A stretch of DNA of 64,000 nucleotides. Source: Apoderus coryli (lineage: Eukaryota; Arthropoda; Insecta; Coleoptera; Attelabidae). The position numbers and the translations under genes were made by a program. The notes beneath the pieces are model-generated. The model saw only the letters and a list, made by a program, of their open reading frames with translations, was not told the origin of the DNA and ran no database searches. The stretch covers positions 806,001-870,000 of the forward strand of contig OU452200.1 of NCBI GenBank assembly GCA_911728435.2, given 5' to 3'. Below, piece after piece: positions 11,661-23,025 of the stretch; the first letter of the stretch is position 1; each line of letters opens with the position of its first letter.

Positions 11661-12415
11661 TCTGCACTAAAGTAATGCATTACACAACCCGCTGCATATT
11701 GGTTTCCTTTTAATTATTCGCAAATTATTATTGCATTGTTTATAATTGCAAATTGTGTTATACTTATGTGCATGTGATTTGGACTGTGGTGTTGGAGGTC
11801 GGACTGGAGAAAGTGCTGACCAGCAAGCATACGATACGATCAAAGCCGCAACGTGAGTACACGAGGCTTATTCTATCATGTAGGTTTTTAAGGCTTACGT
11901 TCTATACTTATTACTAGATTCTGCCCAGGTCCACTAGTGGAATCTCTCACGAGCATCTATAAAATTAAGCAAATACAATAATTTGTGTGATTATCCACTT
12001 TAAGGGTAAATGATTTGATTTGATCTTGATTATAATAATGTATTTTTTTTCTTTTCTATTATTTGCATTTTTATACAGATATCTTATTGTCCTGTTATTT
12101 ACATCTTTGTGAATGTTTGGTGGGTTTGTAATTTTATTCTTTGCCTTCCTACTAATTTTGACAACATAATGTAGAGTAGAATTATTGTGTTACGTAGGTA
12201 TGTATTTTAACATATTTTGTTAAACAGATTTTAGAACAACATTAAAACAAATAAAAAGCAAGAAAACAGATAAGCAGGAATGCATCCCCAAAACGACCAG
12301 ATAGTCAGACTGCCGAAGCCATGGACAAATCATCCACCATGAACTCAGCAGTGGAATAAAAACACCACTCCAAGAAAATACCCCTCACAACATTCCCGAA
12401 TTTCCCGCCCGCCAA
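11661..12415. other. No recognisable gene
   Basis: A TTGATTTGAT-type run near 12010 resembles the simple-repeat tails of some LINEs or SINEs on the plus strand. Nothing coding was identified. Confidence 0.3.
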
Positions 12416-12417
12416 GG

Positions 12418-12965
12418 AGAGCTTTAATATTCGACAGGAGATGATTATAAAGGTCGATCTGAGGAGAATTAGCAGAAAACCTGTACTGCCTAATGCATTG
12501 ATCTCTTAATAGTTCCGCGGTCCTAGTCGGGTAATCATGAAAGGTGGAACCTGTAGAAAAAAGATCCCTGCCGATAAATGTACATACAGGGTAATGACAT
12601 TACGACCAGAGATTTAAATAACGGCCGACAATGATCTCTCCGGCCAGCCCGAGCAACAATTCGGATTGCCTTCTTTTGTAATCGGAAGACCCGTATCGCT
12701 GACGAAGAGTTTCTCCACAAGCCCACTCCATAATTAATGTAAGAATGAAACAAAGCCAAGTATGCTGTAAGTAACGAACTCTTACGTAGTGTCTTTTGTA
12801 ATTATCTCAGGACGGAAATACTGCTTGAGAGCCTACCACACAACCTGTTAAAATCGAAGGCTTTGCAAAGGTTACGCAATGACAGTGCAACATGCTGTTT
12901 CCTTTCCAAACCATAAACTATCTCCACGACAATTTTTTACAGCCTGTATTTCTAAAGCCAAAGTT
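12418..12965 (-). pseudogene. Jockey/R1-type LINE ORF2 C-terminus
   Basis: A minus-strand frame at 12759-12535 reads MALFHSYINYGVGLWRNSS, then VFRLQKKAIRIVARAGRRDH and SLPCMYIYRQGS. This is the conserved post-RT region (Y..W G.., IQ.K..R.., L..Y) of Jockey-group LINEs. A degenerate upstream part (to about 12960) and a downstream part (DYPTRTAELLRDQCIRQYRF, near 12540-12480) lie in other frames. The RT catalytic core is absent. No tail was recognised. Confidence 0.6.
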
Positions 12966-13924
12966 CTGAAGTTATTCCAATTATTTTAGAAAGGTAAAAA
13001 AAAATGGTGTGTAATTTTTGGTAAATAAATGTTGATTTTTATCGTGAAATATTTGAAAAAAGTCAGTAGCGTATACTTTTTTGACAATAATATTGGTTAC
13101 GATGCCTCTTGCACTCAATAAATTTAATTTAGTATTAATAATCCATCAGATGCCTCTCTAATTGGTTTCAAAAACACTTAGGTACGTAATGAAGATATTA
13201 CAGCGTCTTCATCATCAAAATTTCTCATTTCCTGCAAAAAGATAACAAGACAAGTTGCATTAACTGTCAAAAGATTATACAAACATAATTACAACGAGAT
13301 GATAAATATGTACTTATAGAATTCAAATTCAAAAGTTCAGGCTATAAGAATAATAATTATAATTCCTCTTCTTCATCTGAGATAGGTAGGTATGCCATAG
13401 CGTGGAATAAAATCAAAATAGGTACATAGATAAACCATCGTATATACACAACATACATAAACGTTATATATGCAGGTGTTCCTTTTGCAATTATTTCAAC
13501 TAAATAACTTTGTAATATAATTTCCTATAAAACGTTTTGCTGGAGCGAAACTACAACTAACTTCTCTCTGCCTACCAGTTTTATTTCTTATGATTATTTA
13601 TTCGCGTCTTGAAATGATATGAATTTATCCAGAGCGAACATAAGTTTAGATTGCTGCGGCGGATATCCGTAATTAATGTGTAGAAAAAACCACATTTTCC
13701 ACGCATGGTAGACAATTATTATTCTGCAAGGTAGGAATTAAAGAAATTTTAAAGGCAACTATGCACAAAGAGTCACCGGGCATGTATTTATTTAATGAGA
13801 ATGATTTATCGTGATCTACTACTGTTTGTAACATTTATTTTTGCTTAATTAAATAAAGCCCCTAGGTTGAGTGATATTAATAATAACTTTAACTTTATTG
13901 TCATGAAATAATAACAAAGTTTTT
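12966..13924. other. No recognisable gene
   Basis: AT-rich stretch. No coding, RNA or repeat structure was identified. Confidence 0.4.
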
Positions 13925-14735
13925 GTAGATAAAGCCATATTTAAAAGTCAAAATATTCCCCATGAAGATCTATACACTTTTTCATGCGTTTGAACCAATT
14001 GTCGAAGCACTTTTGCCACTCTGATTGAAGTATCTCCAAAACATGCTTTCTGAATGCAGCAACCGCTTCTTCAGGTGTCGAAAAACATTGATCTCTCAGT
14101 TTGTTTTTTACGTACGGGAATAGAAAGAAGTCATTCGGTGCCAAGTCAGGACTATACGGCGGATGACTCATCAAATCGATGTTTTGGGTGCTCAAAAATG
14201 CAGTTGTTTGAGCCGATGAGTGAGAGCTCGCTTTGTCGTGGTGAAGAGTGATCCGTCTTCGGCGGTTGCTTTTCCTGCTTTCTTGGAAGACAACTGGCAA
14301 ACAAATGGTTGTGTACCACTCAGAATTGAATGTTCTGCGATGTTCTAATGGTACGGTTGCGACATATCCAGTTTTTCCGAAAAAACAGGCGTGCGCGAAC
14401 AACTTTTGTAGGATTTGGCTCATCTTGAAACACCCATACAGTCGACTGCTGTTTACTTTGGGGCTCATACGCGTAAATCCACGACTCATCACCTGTCGTA
14501 GACGTGTTTCGAAGCACCGAGATCGTGTTTTTTGAGCATTTCTTTCGACCAATCGACACGAGCCTTTTTTTGAACGATTGACAAATTGTGTGGGATCCAC
14601 CGCGAACAAATTTTTTTGACAGTCAAATGTTTATGCAATATTGAATGTATGCCGGTCCCAATAATGCCTAAGGTTGTCTCAATCTCTTGGTTGGTCACAT
14701 TTGTCTTTTGTTGTTTAAATACTAGTGCCATTGAT
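13925..14735 (-). pseudogene. Mariner transposase pseudogene (DD34D)
   Basis: Minus strand. N-terminal part near 14731-14570: a truncated helix-turn-helix region, then WIPHNLSIVQKKARVDWSKE. The first catalytic Asp is in GDESWIYAYEP (near 14500-14460) and the second in ITLHHDKASSHS (about 14255-14220). The third lies 35 residues later in SPDLAPNDFFLFP (near 14160-14115), which is the D34D spacing of mariner. The C-terminus FDNWFKRMKKCIDLHGEYFD ends near 13945. Frameshifts near 14390 and 14500 and a 23-bp deletion (relative to the copy at 28490) disable it. The first HTH is missing, cut off where a LINE begins at about 14745. A sister fragment lies at 28490-28905. Confidence 0.85.
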
Positions 14736-14744
14736 TAACACCTG

Positions 14745-15592
14745 TACTCGGAGGGGGTCTTCCGGGAAGCATTGGAAGATGCGGAGATCGGTATTAAAGT
14801 CAACGGAGTGTGGATTAATAACATACGGTATGCTGATGACACAGTGCTCATCACTGATAACATGCAAGACTTACAAAGACTGATAAACACAGTCGGTCAA
14901 CATAGCAGATTGATGGGTCTAAACATAAACACTAAAAAGACGAAGTTTATGATAATATCAAGGAACCTAAATGCGTTTGAAGACTCACAGTTAACATTCA
15001 ACGCAAATTTAAATACTTGGGCATGTGGTTATCTGAAGACTGGACCTCTGATATCGAGGTCAAGAGTCCGACAAGCATTCCTAAGACTGAGGAGAGTGTT
15101 TAGTTGCTCGGACTTCGATCTTGGTCTGAGCTTGAGATTCTTAATGTGCTATATGTGGTCAGTACTTCTCTACAGGATGGAAGGTTGGACCCTTAAACAA
15201 CAACAACATTAACAAATTGGAAGCGTTCGAGATGTGGCTTTACCGCAGAATGCTCAAGATACCGTGGACGGCAAGAATAACAAACGTAGAAGTTCTGTCC
15301 AACATCAACAAAGAACGTGAACTGTTAACCACCATAAAAAAGAGAAAGACTTCATATCTGGGGCACGTCATGAGGAACTAGAAGTATGAGTATTTACAGT
15401 TGTTGATCGAGGGTAAGGTAGAGGGCCGTAGAGGGATAGGAAGGAAGAAATTGTCATGGTTGCGGAACATAAGACAGTGGACAGGAATAAATGACATACA
15501 GACCCTAATTCACACCGCAAGAGATAGAGAGGAGATGGAAAATGTGATCGCAAACATCCATTAGTGGATAGCATCCGAAGAAGAAGAAGATT
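14745..15592 (+). pseudogene. RTE-like LINE fragment with (GAA)n tail
   Basis: From the RT catalytic strand to the 3' end: IRYADDTVLITDNMQDLQRL (14824), MGLNINTKKTKFMIISRN (14914), a frame-shifted link, then CYMWSVLLYRMEGWTLKQQQ (15150). The C-terminal module typical of this family follows: KLEAFEMWLYRRMLKIPW, then HVMRN and a WLRNIRQWTGIND segment, with a last stop near 15562. YADD is intact. The 3' end is a (GAA)n run at 15577-15590. It starts abruptly at about 14745 next to the mariner fragment, so it is strongly 5'-truncated. Three other copies of this family are at 17165, 54700 and 61480. RTE assignment is from general resemblance of the C-terminal module. Confidence 0.8.
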
Positions 15593-15907
15593 GATTAAAA
15601 AGTGTATCTATTTAATTATTTAATAATAATAGTAATAATATTTTGACTAGTACAAATAATTTTGTATTTTATTTGTATTTGATTATGTATTGGATTTCGT
15701 AGAGTAGTGAATGAGGCATAATTTTTAAAAATAAAAAAAATAAGATTTACCTTACGAAACCCGTATTGTAATGTGTTCATTTTTACCTTGAGAATTTTCT
15801 ACTTTTCATCTAAGGCGCTTAACCTTGACAATCTAAAAAAAAAAACACCTGCGGCACCTTTTTCTTCACAATCATTTTTTACTTAGTGCCTACCTAATAA
15901 AATTACC
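15593..15907. other. No recognisable gene
   Basis: AT-rich. It may be the interior of an element whose end lies at 15908-15922. Confidence 0.3.
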
Positions 15908-15922
15908 CACGAGCCGCCACTG
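15908..15922 (-). repeat. hAT-like terminal sequence CAGTGGCGGCTCGTG
   Basis: The minus strand reads CAGTGGCGGCTCGTG. CAGNGGCG-type starts are usual for hAT-superfamily ends, and the string is similar to CAGTGGCGTAG at 5173 and 8345. The partner end was not found. Confidence 0.3.
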
Positions 15923-16162
15923 GATGGAGCTCAGAAACTCCAAGAGAAGAATCATTTCCCAACTAAAGGAGCAACCAAATTGCATTTTGCTTTGAATATA
16001 AGACCCAGGATTCTTCCACAATATTCTTTAAACGATAAAACACGTCCTTGGCAAATGCTAGACCGCCCATTATGAATATGGTTTTTTGGGAAATATGAAT
16101 CTCCATCAATTATTAGAAACCAGTAAAAAACAATAATTGAATGCGATATTATTGCACAGTTC

Positions 16163-16237
16163 GGCTGACTTTGATTTCTTTGGCTGACTTTGATTTCTTT
16201 GGCTGACTTTGATTTCTTTGGCTAAAGAAATCAAAGT
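16163..16237. repeat. Three perfect 19-bp tandem repeats ending in a palindrome
   Basis: GGCTGACTTTGATTTCTTT is repeated exactly at 16163-16181, 16182-16200 and 16201-16219. The last unit runs into its own inverse: ACTTTGATTTCTTT (16206-16219), GGCT, then AAAGAAATCAAAGT (16224-16237), a perfect 14-bp stem. Confidence 0.9.
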
Positions 16238-17160
16238 AAAAACGGCTCATTTGAGATAGAAAAGGGATGAGATAAAGAGAATGGCCCGACGCGATTATTG
16301 TCAAAACTATAGACTACCTATTTTGTGGACTGTCTGGATCTGGAGTTTGTGGAAGGTGTCACCATCGTAGTTTGTCCTCAGTGACTATTTAATTGGCAGA
16401 ATGCCAGTCAAAGTTGATGCGTTGATCGTTCTCTTCATCTGGCCAAGCCTTCAAGCGTCCCTTGGAGATTATATGTTTCTGGGAACATTTCAAAATTTGC
16501 CCGAATTAATCTTCAGACGATTCATTCAAAATCCTAAGTGATTTTGACAACTTAAATAGTCTAGAAACTGTAGAATAAAAACACAAAAAGCAACTTGTAA
16601 CATAAAGTACAAACATTTATATTTCTCGATATCGGAGCTATTAGAAGATACCTGCTGTCTGGGCTCATATTTCAGCCGGTTTTTTCTTACACAGGAAGCA
16701 GAACAAACACTAAACTGGTTTAGATTTTTTAATTTTAATTGGACTAATTTACTTCTTTCTCTTCTTCCTTTATCGTCTCTACCAAAGATAATAATGACAC
16801 CTAAATATAGTGAGAGTCAAGCACCCTTTTATTTCCATAAATAAGCTAAATTGAAGGTTTAGGTATATAAATATTTATCAGTAAATATAATTAAAACGTT
16901 TTTTGGTTGATTCTTTTTTATTAGAAAGTGATTATTAATTTGAAAAAATTGAAATGTCTCTACGGACAGTGTGAAATTGTGCAACGTAGTGTAAAGTGAA
17001 ACGATTTGAATTAAAGAAGCTTACTAAAAGAAGAAATCGTATTCAACAACGAAATGTTAAAACTATAGATGCATTTTGCGCCAGGTAATGCTGTGTTGAA
17101 TAATTCTGGTTTAAGCACATGCTTTTTGATTTGAAATTTTCTATAAATATGTGCAGGTGC
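16238..17160. other. No recognisable gene
   Basis: No coding domain was identified. The minus-strand LINE ending at 17165 has a short (GA)n tail at its border here. Confidence 0.35.
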
Positions 17161-17164
17161 TAGC

Positions 17165-17975
17165 AGGGCTCTCTCTCTCTAGGTGCCATCTCCGCGACGA
17201 AGATTGGCGATCATCATGGCAATTCTTATTTTGGATGCAGCTGCTCTAAAAAGCTCTATCGAGGAACATCCAAACCACTCTCTCAAGTTTCTCAACCAGG
17301 ATATTCTTCTTCTACCCACGCTTCTTGTACCTTGGATCCTTCCCTGCATTATCAATTGAAGTAAGGCGTATCTTGGTCCACGAGTCACATGGCCGAGATA
17401 CTGCAGTTGTCTGCTTTTAATTGTTATTAACAACTCTCTTTCTATGTTTAGTCGCTCAAGTATTTCTAAGTTAGTTATCCGATCGACCCATGACACCTTC
17501 AGTACTCTTCTGTACACCCACATTTCAAAAGCTTCTAGCCTTTTGGTTATTTCTGCGTTCAGAGTCCATGCCTCGACGCCATAAAGCAGAGTGGCAAAAA
17601 CATAACATCTAACTAGTCTCAATCTCAGTTTTAGGCTTAGACCTCTATTGCACAAAACTCTTTTCATGCTATTGAAATTGGACCTTGCTATTTCTATGCG
17701 TGCTTTTATTTCTTTCGTGTAGTCGTTATTACAAGTAACTGTTGTTCCAAGATAAGTATACTTCTCTACCTGTTCGATGGGTTCACCTTTGACGATTATC
17801 TGTTCGTTGTTAGTCTGGGCCTTCTTTGTTATTTTCATGAACTTTGTTTTGTTTACGTTGAGTGGCCGTATTCTTCGCTATATCGAACAAGTTTGTCCAT
17901 GATTCTTTGTAGATCTTCCAGGTTTTCCGTTAAAATTACGGTATCATCAGCGTATCTTAGAACAGGGCTCTAGTC
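17165..17975 (-). pseudogene. RTE-like LINE fragment, same family as the (GAA)n-tailed copies
   Basis: Minus strand. The upstream part has RYADDTVILTENLEDLQRIM (near 17955-17897, intact YADD), followed by a frameshift near 17850. A long open stretch (17838-17179) carries EKYTYLGTTVTCNNDYTKEI, then YVFATLLYGVEAWTLNAEI, then LEAFEMWVYRRVLKVSWVDR. It closes with QYLGHVTRG, the WLRNLREWFG module and a final GDGT stop, matching the GGHGT stop of the copy at 54700. The 3' border is a (GA)n run rather than (GAA)n. About 220 uninterrupted residues make it one of the younger copies, but it is strongly 5'-truncated. Confidence 0.85.
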
Positions 17976-18344
17976 ATCCCTTTAATTTATATCAGCTATA
18001 TTACACTATTGACAAACTGTTCCAAAGTATGCCACTTTCTTGCCTGTTACATTTTTAATAAAATATACAGACAGAAATAATTAAAAATATCCAAATGACT
18101 AATATTACAATTTGATAATAATTTTTGGAATTATTTTTCTTGCTTCATAACAAAGAATAATATTAATGAAAATAGTCAAAACGCCACGTACGCAAAAAAA
18201 TGTCCCACAAAGCAAAATAAGGGCGCGCCATCATTTATTTTAGGTCTCAGTTTCAGCTACTACTTCATCATTGGACTTAAATTTCTTTCCTTTTCGAACG
18301 ATTACAGTTTGTAGAATATGAAGACTTTAAGTCTTTTGTTTTTC
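17976..18344. other. No recognisable gene
   Basis: AT-rich sequence between two LINE fragments. Confidence 0.35.
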
Positions 18345-18590
18345 CTTCCAGCTCGGGGGTTATACAGAGCTCCAATCTCGGTCCTTCGTTGTTCAATATT
18401 TTCATTAATGACCTAGTTGAGTCTTTGCCTTACGGTTTTACAATCTCTTACCTCCGGAAGTCAGATCCAAGCCCGCTTTGAAGAGTTTTAAGGTATCTGT
18501 AAAGGAATACATGCGTGGCAAGACTCGAGAGGAGTTTCAGACTCTTATCGGTTTTCTTTGATTCTGTGAATCATATTGGGATTTTTTTTC
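18345..18590 (+). pseudogene. Internally deleted Jockey-type LINE
   Basis: RT motif SGVIQSSNLGPSLFNIFIND (18353-18412, normally SGVPQGSNLGP) is followed after VESLPYGFT by a sudden join to an ORF2 C-terminus (NYLPPEVRSKPALKSFKVSV, then REEFQTLIGFL). The catalytic YADD, thumb and most of the C-terminal region are missing between the two parts. The RT motif resembles that of the LINE at 43425-45545. Confidence 0.55.
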
Positions 18591-18599
18591 TTTATATAC

Positions 18600-18850
18600 T
18601 CAAGTCATTTCAGTCTTAGCCTTTTTCGTTGTGTAGTATGTGGTGATTTTTTTTTTGTATTTTTTAATAAGGTGTATTAGAAGCCAGATGTGCTGGTACT
18701 GCGGCCTGGTAAATATCCCTGCGTCTGCATCATTTGTGCTGGTACGACCACGTTTAAATTCAGCAGCCACTTCTCTACCATTTGTCTCGATGGAGTTCGG
18801 ATAATGTTTATCCAACCATTGTTTGGCTTCTACTGTATTTTTTTGCATTA
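18600..18850 (-). pseudogene. Mariner N-terminal fragment
   Basis: The minus-strand frame from 18848 reads VEAKQWLDKHYPNSIE, then EVAAEFKRGRTSTNDADAG. This is the N-terminal helix-turn-helix region of a mariner transposase (normally followed by the SGRP..A linker). It then breaks into unrelated sequence (YKKKITTYYTTKK), so the catalytic domain is gone. Confidence 0.6.
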
Positions 18851-20164
18851 AAAAGCAATACTATACTAAACAAAAATCATATGGCAAAAATTCTAGTAAC
18901 GCGAATTTATTGAATGACCTAATATTCTTGTCCAAGCCAATTCTCATTTGGCGTTTTGTGCTAGGAAGGACCCTCTGTTCTGCACTAATTCTTTAGAAGA
19001 GCAACCACATGTCGGTAAATCAGACGGAACAAACTACCTACCTAATCTTCTTTTCTACTCATAATCATCCAAGATAATGCAGTAGAATTCAGATATTGTA
19101 ATACTGATTTTCATACACTTAGAGCTATAAGTTCTAATCGCGGTATCGTCCATTTTTTAATTAGTGGAACGCAAGAGACTTTACCTGGACTACTTGTACA
19201 CTCACTTCCGAATTATCTTCAGCTTTCAAAAATATAGCTGAAGCATAGAAATCTTACTTATCACAAAAAATATACAAATTTAAATATATTGTGCGTGTAG
19301 ACTTAGAAAAGGATTCTGGAATAGCTCTTCAAAAAAGGTTAGCTGCTGTGCGACACAGTTAGCGGCATGAAATCTCTCAACTTTGGAGTACAACACCATC
19401 AATAAGTTGCCAGCAACTCCGTATACAGTACTGGGAAGCCTATAATAGACGTATGACTACGATTATGTGCAAGTTGCACGCTTTCCCCGTATTTTAAAAT
19501 CAATAAATATCAAATAATGAAGTTTGCATTGTATAAATAATTATTAATGGCGTTCTACTTCAAAGTTGAAAGATTTCTTGGCGCAAACGGTGTCGCTTTG
19601 GAATTTTCGTACTTGCCACTCTGTGACTCAGCACTAGAGGAAATGAAACAATTATAAGCGTAAAGACATTTTAGGACCCCCTGCATTGTGGAAAATTGGT
19701 GTAAAGCGCATTGATAAGTATGCATTTTAGCTTTGTATTTGTCAAATATTCGTACATTAACAGCTTTGTAGGTACTAATGGAATAATTAGAAAATAACTG
19801 GGTCAGCATATTGCAATTTCTTTTACATTTCCGAAAATCTTTGCTATACAGATTGTCTTTGTAGCCGTTTAGAAAAATCACAGTATACGAGAGCCACTTA
19901 CAATATTCTTACAAACGATAACTAGACGGTGCTCTTGACATTTGTTAATGCGAAATGTGTGATAATTTTTACGATTTCAAAAAAAGCAACTCCAAAAGGA
20001 GGTAATGAACTTCTACCTATCAGAGAAGACAGAGAACAATTGGTTTGTAGACAATCCCACAAAAGCTGTTCACAAACGAAGCATTTCCAAGATAAGTACG
20101 CATGTTTCTTTGGCTGTTCGCGTCGCAACAATACCATTTAGAACATCCAAGACCAGTTGACGCT
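18851..20164. other. No recognisable gene
   Basis: Contains overlapping open frames at 19922-20141 on both strands and 19555-19881 on the minus strand. None shows a domain I recognise. Probably unrecognised repeat debris. Confidence 0.3.
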
Positions 20165-20262
20165 GAATGGTAGGATGAGGCTCCATCAAGGACCAGTGTT
20201 TATCGATGGTATAGTGAATTCAATCGTGGTCGTACATTTTCAATGCCCATCATCAAATATCT
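20165..20262 (+). pseudogene. Mariner N-terminal fragment
   Basis: Reads DEAPSRTSVYRWYSEFNRG near 20175-20230, the second helix-turn-helix and W.F.F..G motif of a mariner transposase. Only about 30 residues remain. Confidence 0.55.
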
Positions 20263-21040
20263 AGTATGACATTTTGTATAGAAAGAAGTTTCTGTAAAAT
20301 CAAATTGTTAGAGTAAAACTTTATCACATTCATAAACAAAACAAAAAAATGCTCTTAACTTTATTTTAAATCCAAGAAGAGGTTTGAAAATTAATTTCTT
20401 AATTAGTTAGGTGAGCCAGTCACGTATTTCAAGTAAAACAGCACCCAATATGTTAATGAGACCTAATAAATCCACGTTGTTAAAATATTTTCAAGCTATT
20501 TCTGACCTAATTTCTAGTCGGAAAACGGTTTATTCCTTCTGTGCAATTGATGCCAAAATAATCTTCTGAGAAACTTACAACCAAACTCTATACACGATAA
20601 GGTACGGTTACGCTTGTTTAAATTATAATATCTCCTCAAAGTGTGGCGGCAGATGGTTCACAATTTCATTTTTATGATTTTATTGGGCCCAAATTAAGTG
20701 CAATAAATTTTTTGTGTACGGTAGCAGATTGCGGGTGTATTTTTGAAATATGGGCCAATAAAACTTTTAGAAGAGCCATTGGCTTTTTTATGTTGTATGC
20801 CTTCTCATTTTAAGGGCTTTTGTTTAATGTGTATAGCTATACCTATAGTTCACTATTGTAAATTTGTTTTGTATGGGGTAGTAAAATTTATTGAGTTGAC
20901 ACAATTTGTGTACAAATTCCTACCTATTGGATCTTCAGTACAATAAATCAAAACAAATCAGAACAATAGTAATATTCGAAATCAAACGACGTTTTCTCCA
21001 CCAAATTTCTTTTATATATGTTCAAATCGTAGGTGATATA
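20263..21040. other. No recognisable gene
   Basis: Open frame 20743-20946 is unrecognised. AT-rich. Confidence 0.35.
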
Positions 21041-21080
21041 GGAGACATGTTTCGGAAACTTATTCAATCATCAGTGGCAT
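21041..21080 (-). ncRNA. Hammerhead-like motif, weak stem II
   Basis: Minus strand: GCCA, CTGATGA (canonical), extra T, a weak TGAA/TTTC stem, C, then GAAACATGTC with the AC/GU mini stem III and a GUC triplet. The stem I 3' partner is imperfect. It belongs with the motifs at 47356 and 57297. Confidence 0.35.
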
Positions 21081-21577
21081 ATCATTTAGAAATTTACATG
21101 CATGTAGTGACCAGGGCGTGGTCGTCAGGGGTGGGCTTTGAAACCTTGCTTTTATATTGAACGACTTGGCAAGTTATCCTGAGCCAAATAAATAAGATAA
21201 ATAAATTAGAGAGGTTAGTACGTTGACTAAATGACTACACAGGACTGATTCACCAGTAACTGGAGCTAAAAGACCTAAACGACTCCACTAAAATCTACAA
21301 CTGTTTGAAACTAAATGTTGAGAAAATAGAAAAATAATATTTTCAGTGAATACTCGAGTTGCTTTGAAAAAATTCTTTCACACTCTTGATGACTGGCTCA
21401 CATAGGCGCAGCATATACTGGGTTTGAATAAAAATCTCTTATGAATTTGTTAGTCCTGCGCAGGCTTGAGTCCAGCCTGGATATATTTCTGCAGTTTCAT
21501 GTTCACCTTTCTTTTGTTTTCCCGAGTTTTCTTACCCAACGTTACATCAAAGATGTAGAATGGGGAGCCCAATTGTC
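21081..21577. other. No recognisable gene
   Basis: Flank of Crypton-like copy 1. Nothing recognised. Confidence 0.35.
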
Positions 21578-21597
21578 AGTAGTAATACCCCTAGAGT

Positions 21598-21743
21598 CTT
21601 GATAATACCGAGATAATTTTGTCATAGAGAATGCCGAAAGCGTGTTGCTTGATAAAAGCCCAAGGCCGCAGGCCGAGGCCTATTATCCTTGAGCAAACCG
21701 CTTGAAGGATTTTCTATGACAAAATTTTGAGTATTTATCAAAG
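21598..21743. repeat. Terminal imperfect hairpin of the Crypton-like element
   Basis: The two arms run from CTTGATAATACCGAGATAAT to its inverse ending ATTTATCAAAG, sharing ATTTTGTCATAGA on each side. A GC-rich tip (GGCCGCAGGCCGAGGCC) sits near 21664-21680. About 70% of positions pair by eye. The same structure is present at 38619-38732 (tip deleted) and 49331-49481. Confidence 0.7.
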
Positions 21744-21868
21744 CCCGAGGAGTATTCGATAAGATAATTTTTTACTTTGTAGATATCAAAAATTTGATTG
21801 TCAATCTGACGTTTAATAATTTTCAGTACAAAATGTATTAGTTTTAATCAAACAAATATTATTCATTT

Positions 21869-23025
21869 TTATTTAAAACTACAGTTGTGAAAAGTACAAT
21901 TGGTAAATGTTAAATTGGGAGAAGAGTTTGCTGAAGTTGACGGATTGTTAATTTTCACTGTTGAAGAAATTCCTCGCATGGTGTTGATTATTTCACCATG
22001 GCGTTCTTGGTTAATATTCAAGTACGGTTTAATTGAATTAGAGCTGCTATGTCCTGTTATTTTTATTACTTGCTGTTCAGGAATTCCTTTATTTGCCAAA
22101 TGGCTAACTGCAGTTGATCTGTTCGAATGATTGAATATCTTTTTACACTTAGCGTCCAAACCAATAGCTTGCGCGTATGATTTGGTCCACATATTATTAC
22201 CGGTATATTGTCAAACCATGTGTCACTTTCGGATTTCCAGAAACGATTTGGTCTCAAGAATAGGCGACTGGAAGTAATATTGTTCCCCCTTTTGGACAAT
22301 AATTTATGGAATAACCGAACAGGACATGCACTTTCGTTTGCAATATTTGGAACAAGCCACTTACTATTTGTAGAACTTTTCGATCCTCCTTGGCATGTTT
22401 TACTGAAAATTGGATTGTATTCAATTCTGTTGGTTGGCGTTCCATCATTATTTTTCTCAATCGTGAAATAATCTATAAGGCAATAAGCTGGTTCACCACC
22501 TCGCCAAGCTAACTCAACAGCTACAATATGGTAAACATTTTTTTGTAAACCTTCTGGTGTACATTCATCCCATAATCCAATGATTCTAGCCAAATCACTT
22601 GAACTCAAATTTGATGAACTGCATTGTCGTTTGTTTGGATCCTGCTGTAATCTTTTACGTCTTGCATTTCTTGCATCTCGCGCATTTTTGAATATCATAC
22701 TGGTAAACGGGTCGAATACAATTTTGAAGTCATTGAAGTATTTTTCCTGGAGTAGCCTACTTGTAGTATTCCAAATTGTTTTTACAGTTGCTTCTTTATA
22801 TTCAGTTCCGTCAGCTTTTCTCATATTTACCGCACAATCTTTCAATATATTAGCCAAATTATGCAAACTCGTTTCAGCATTCAGTTCGTATTCTCTGGTC
22901 GCACAAAACTCGAGAAATATTTTCCATACATATTTTTTTGATTTTATTGTATTTTTTGGTATATTATTATTAGATATAATATCATTAATTGCATCGTTAG
23001 ATGCAATACCAAATCTTCGCGACAT
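21869..23025 (-). pseudogene. Tyrosine recombinase (Crypton-like), one frameshift
   Basis: DNA strand-exchange enzyme that would cut and rejoin element ends through a tyrosine-DNA bond. The likely start is MSRRFGIASNDAIN at 23025. An N-terminal SAM-like core-binding region (VWKIFLEFCATREYELNAET) is followed by the catalytic half. The four expected residues are visible: Arg in ELAWRGGEPAY (near 22510), His and Arg in HSNRSTAVSHLANKG (near 22120), His in KITGHSSSNS, and the nucleophile Tyr in IKPYLNI (near 22030). The frame is broken once near 22200 (a single missing base between DNIPV and NNMWTKSY). The C-terminus ends NCSFK. Total length is about 385 residues. The relatives I know are the KIAA1958/DUF3504-type Crypton recombinases. 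Confidence 0.7.
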
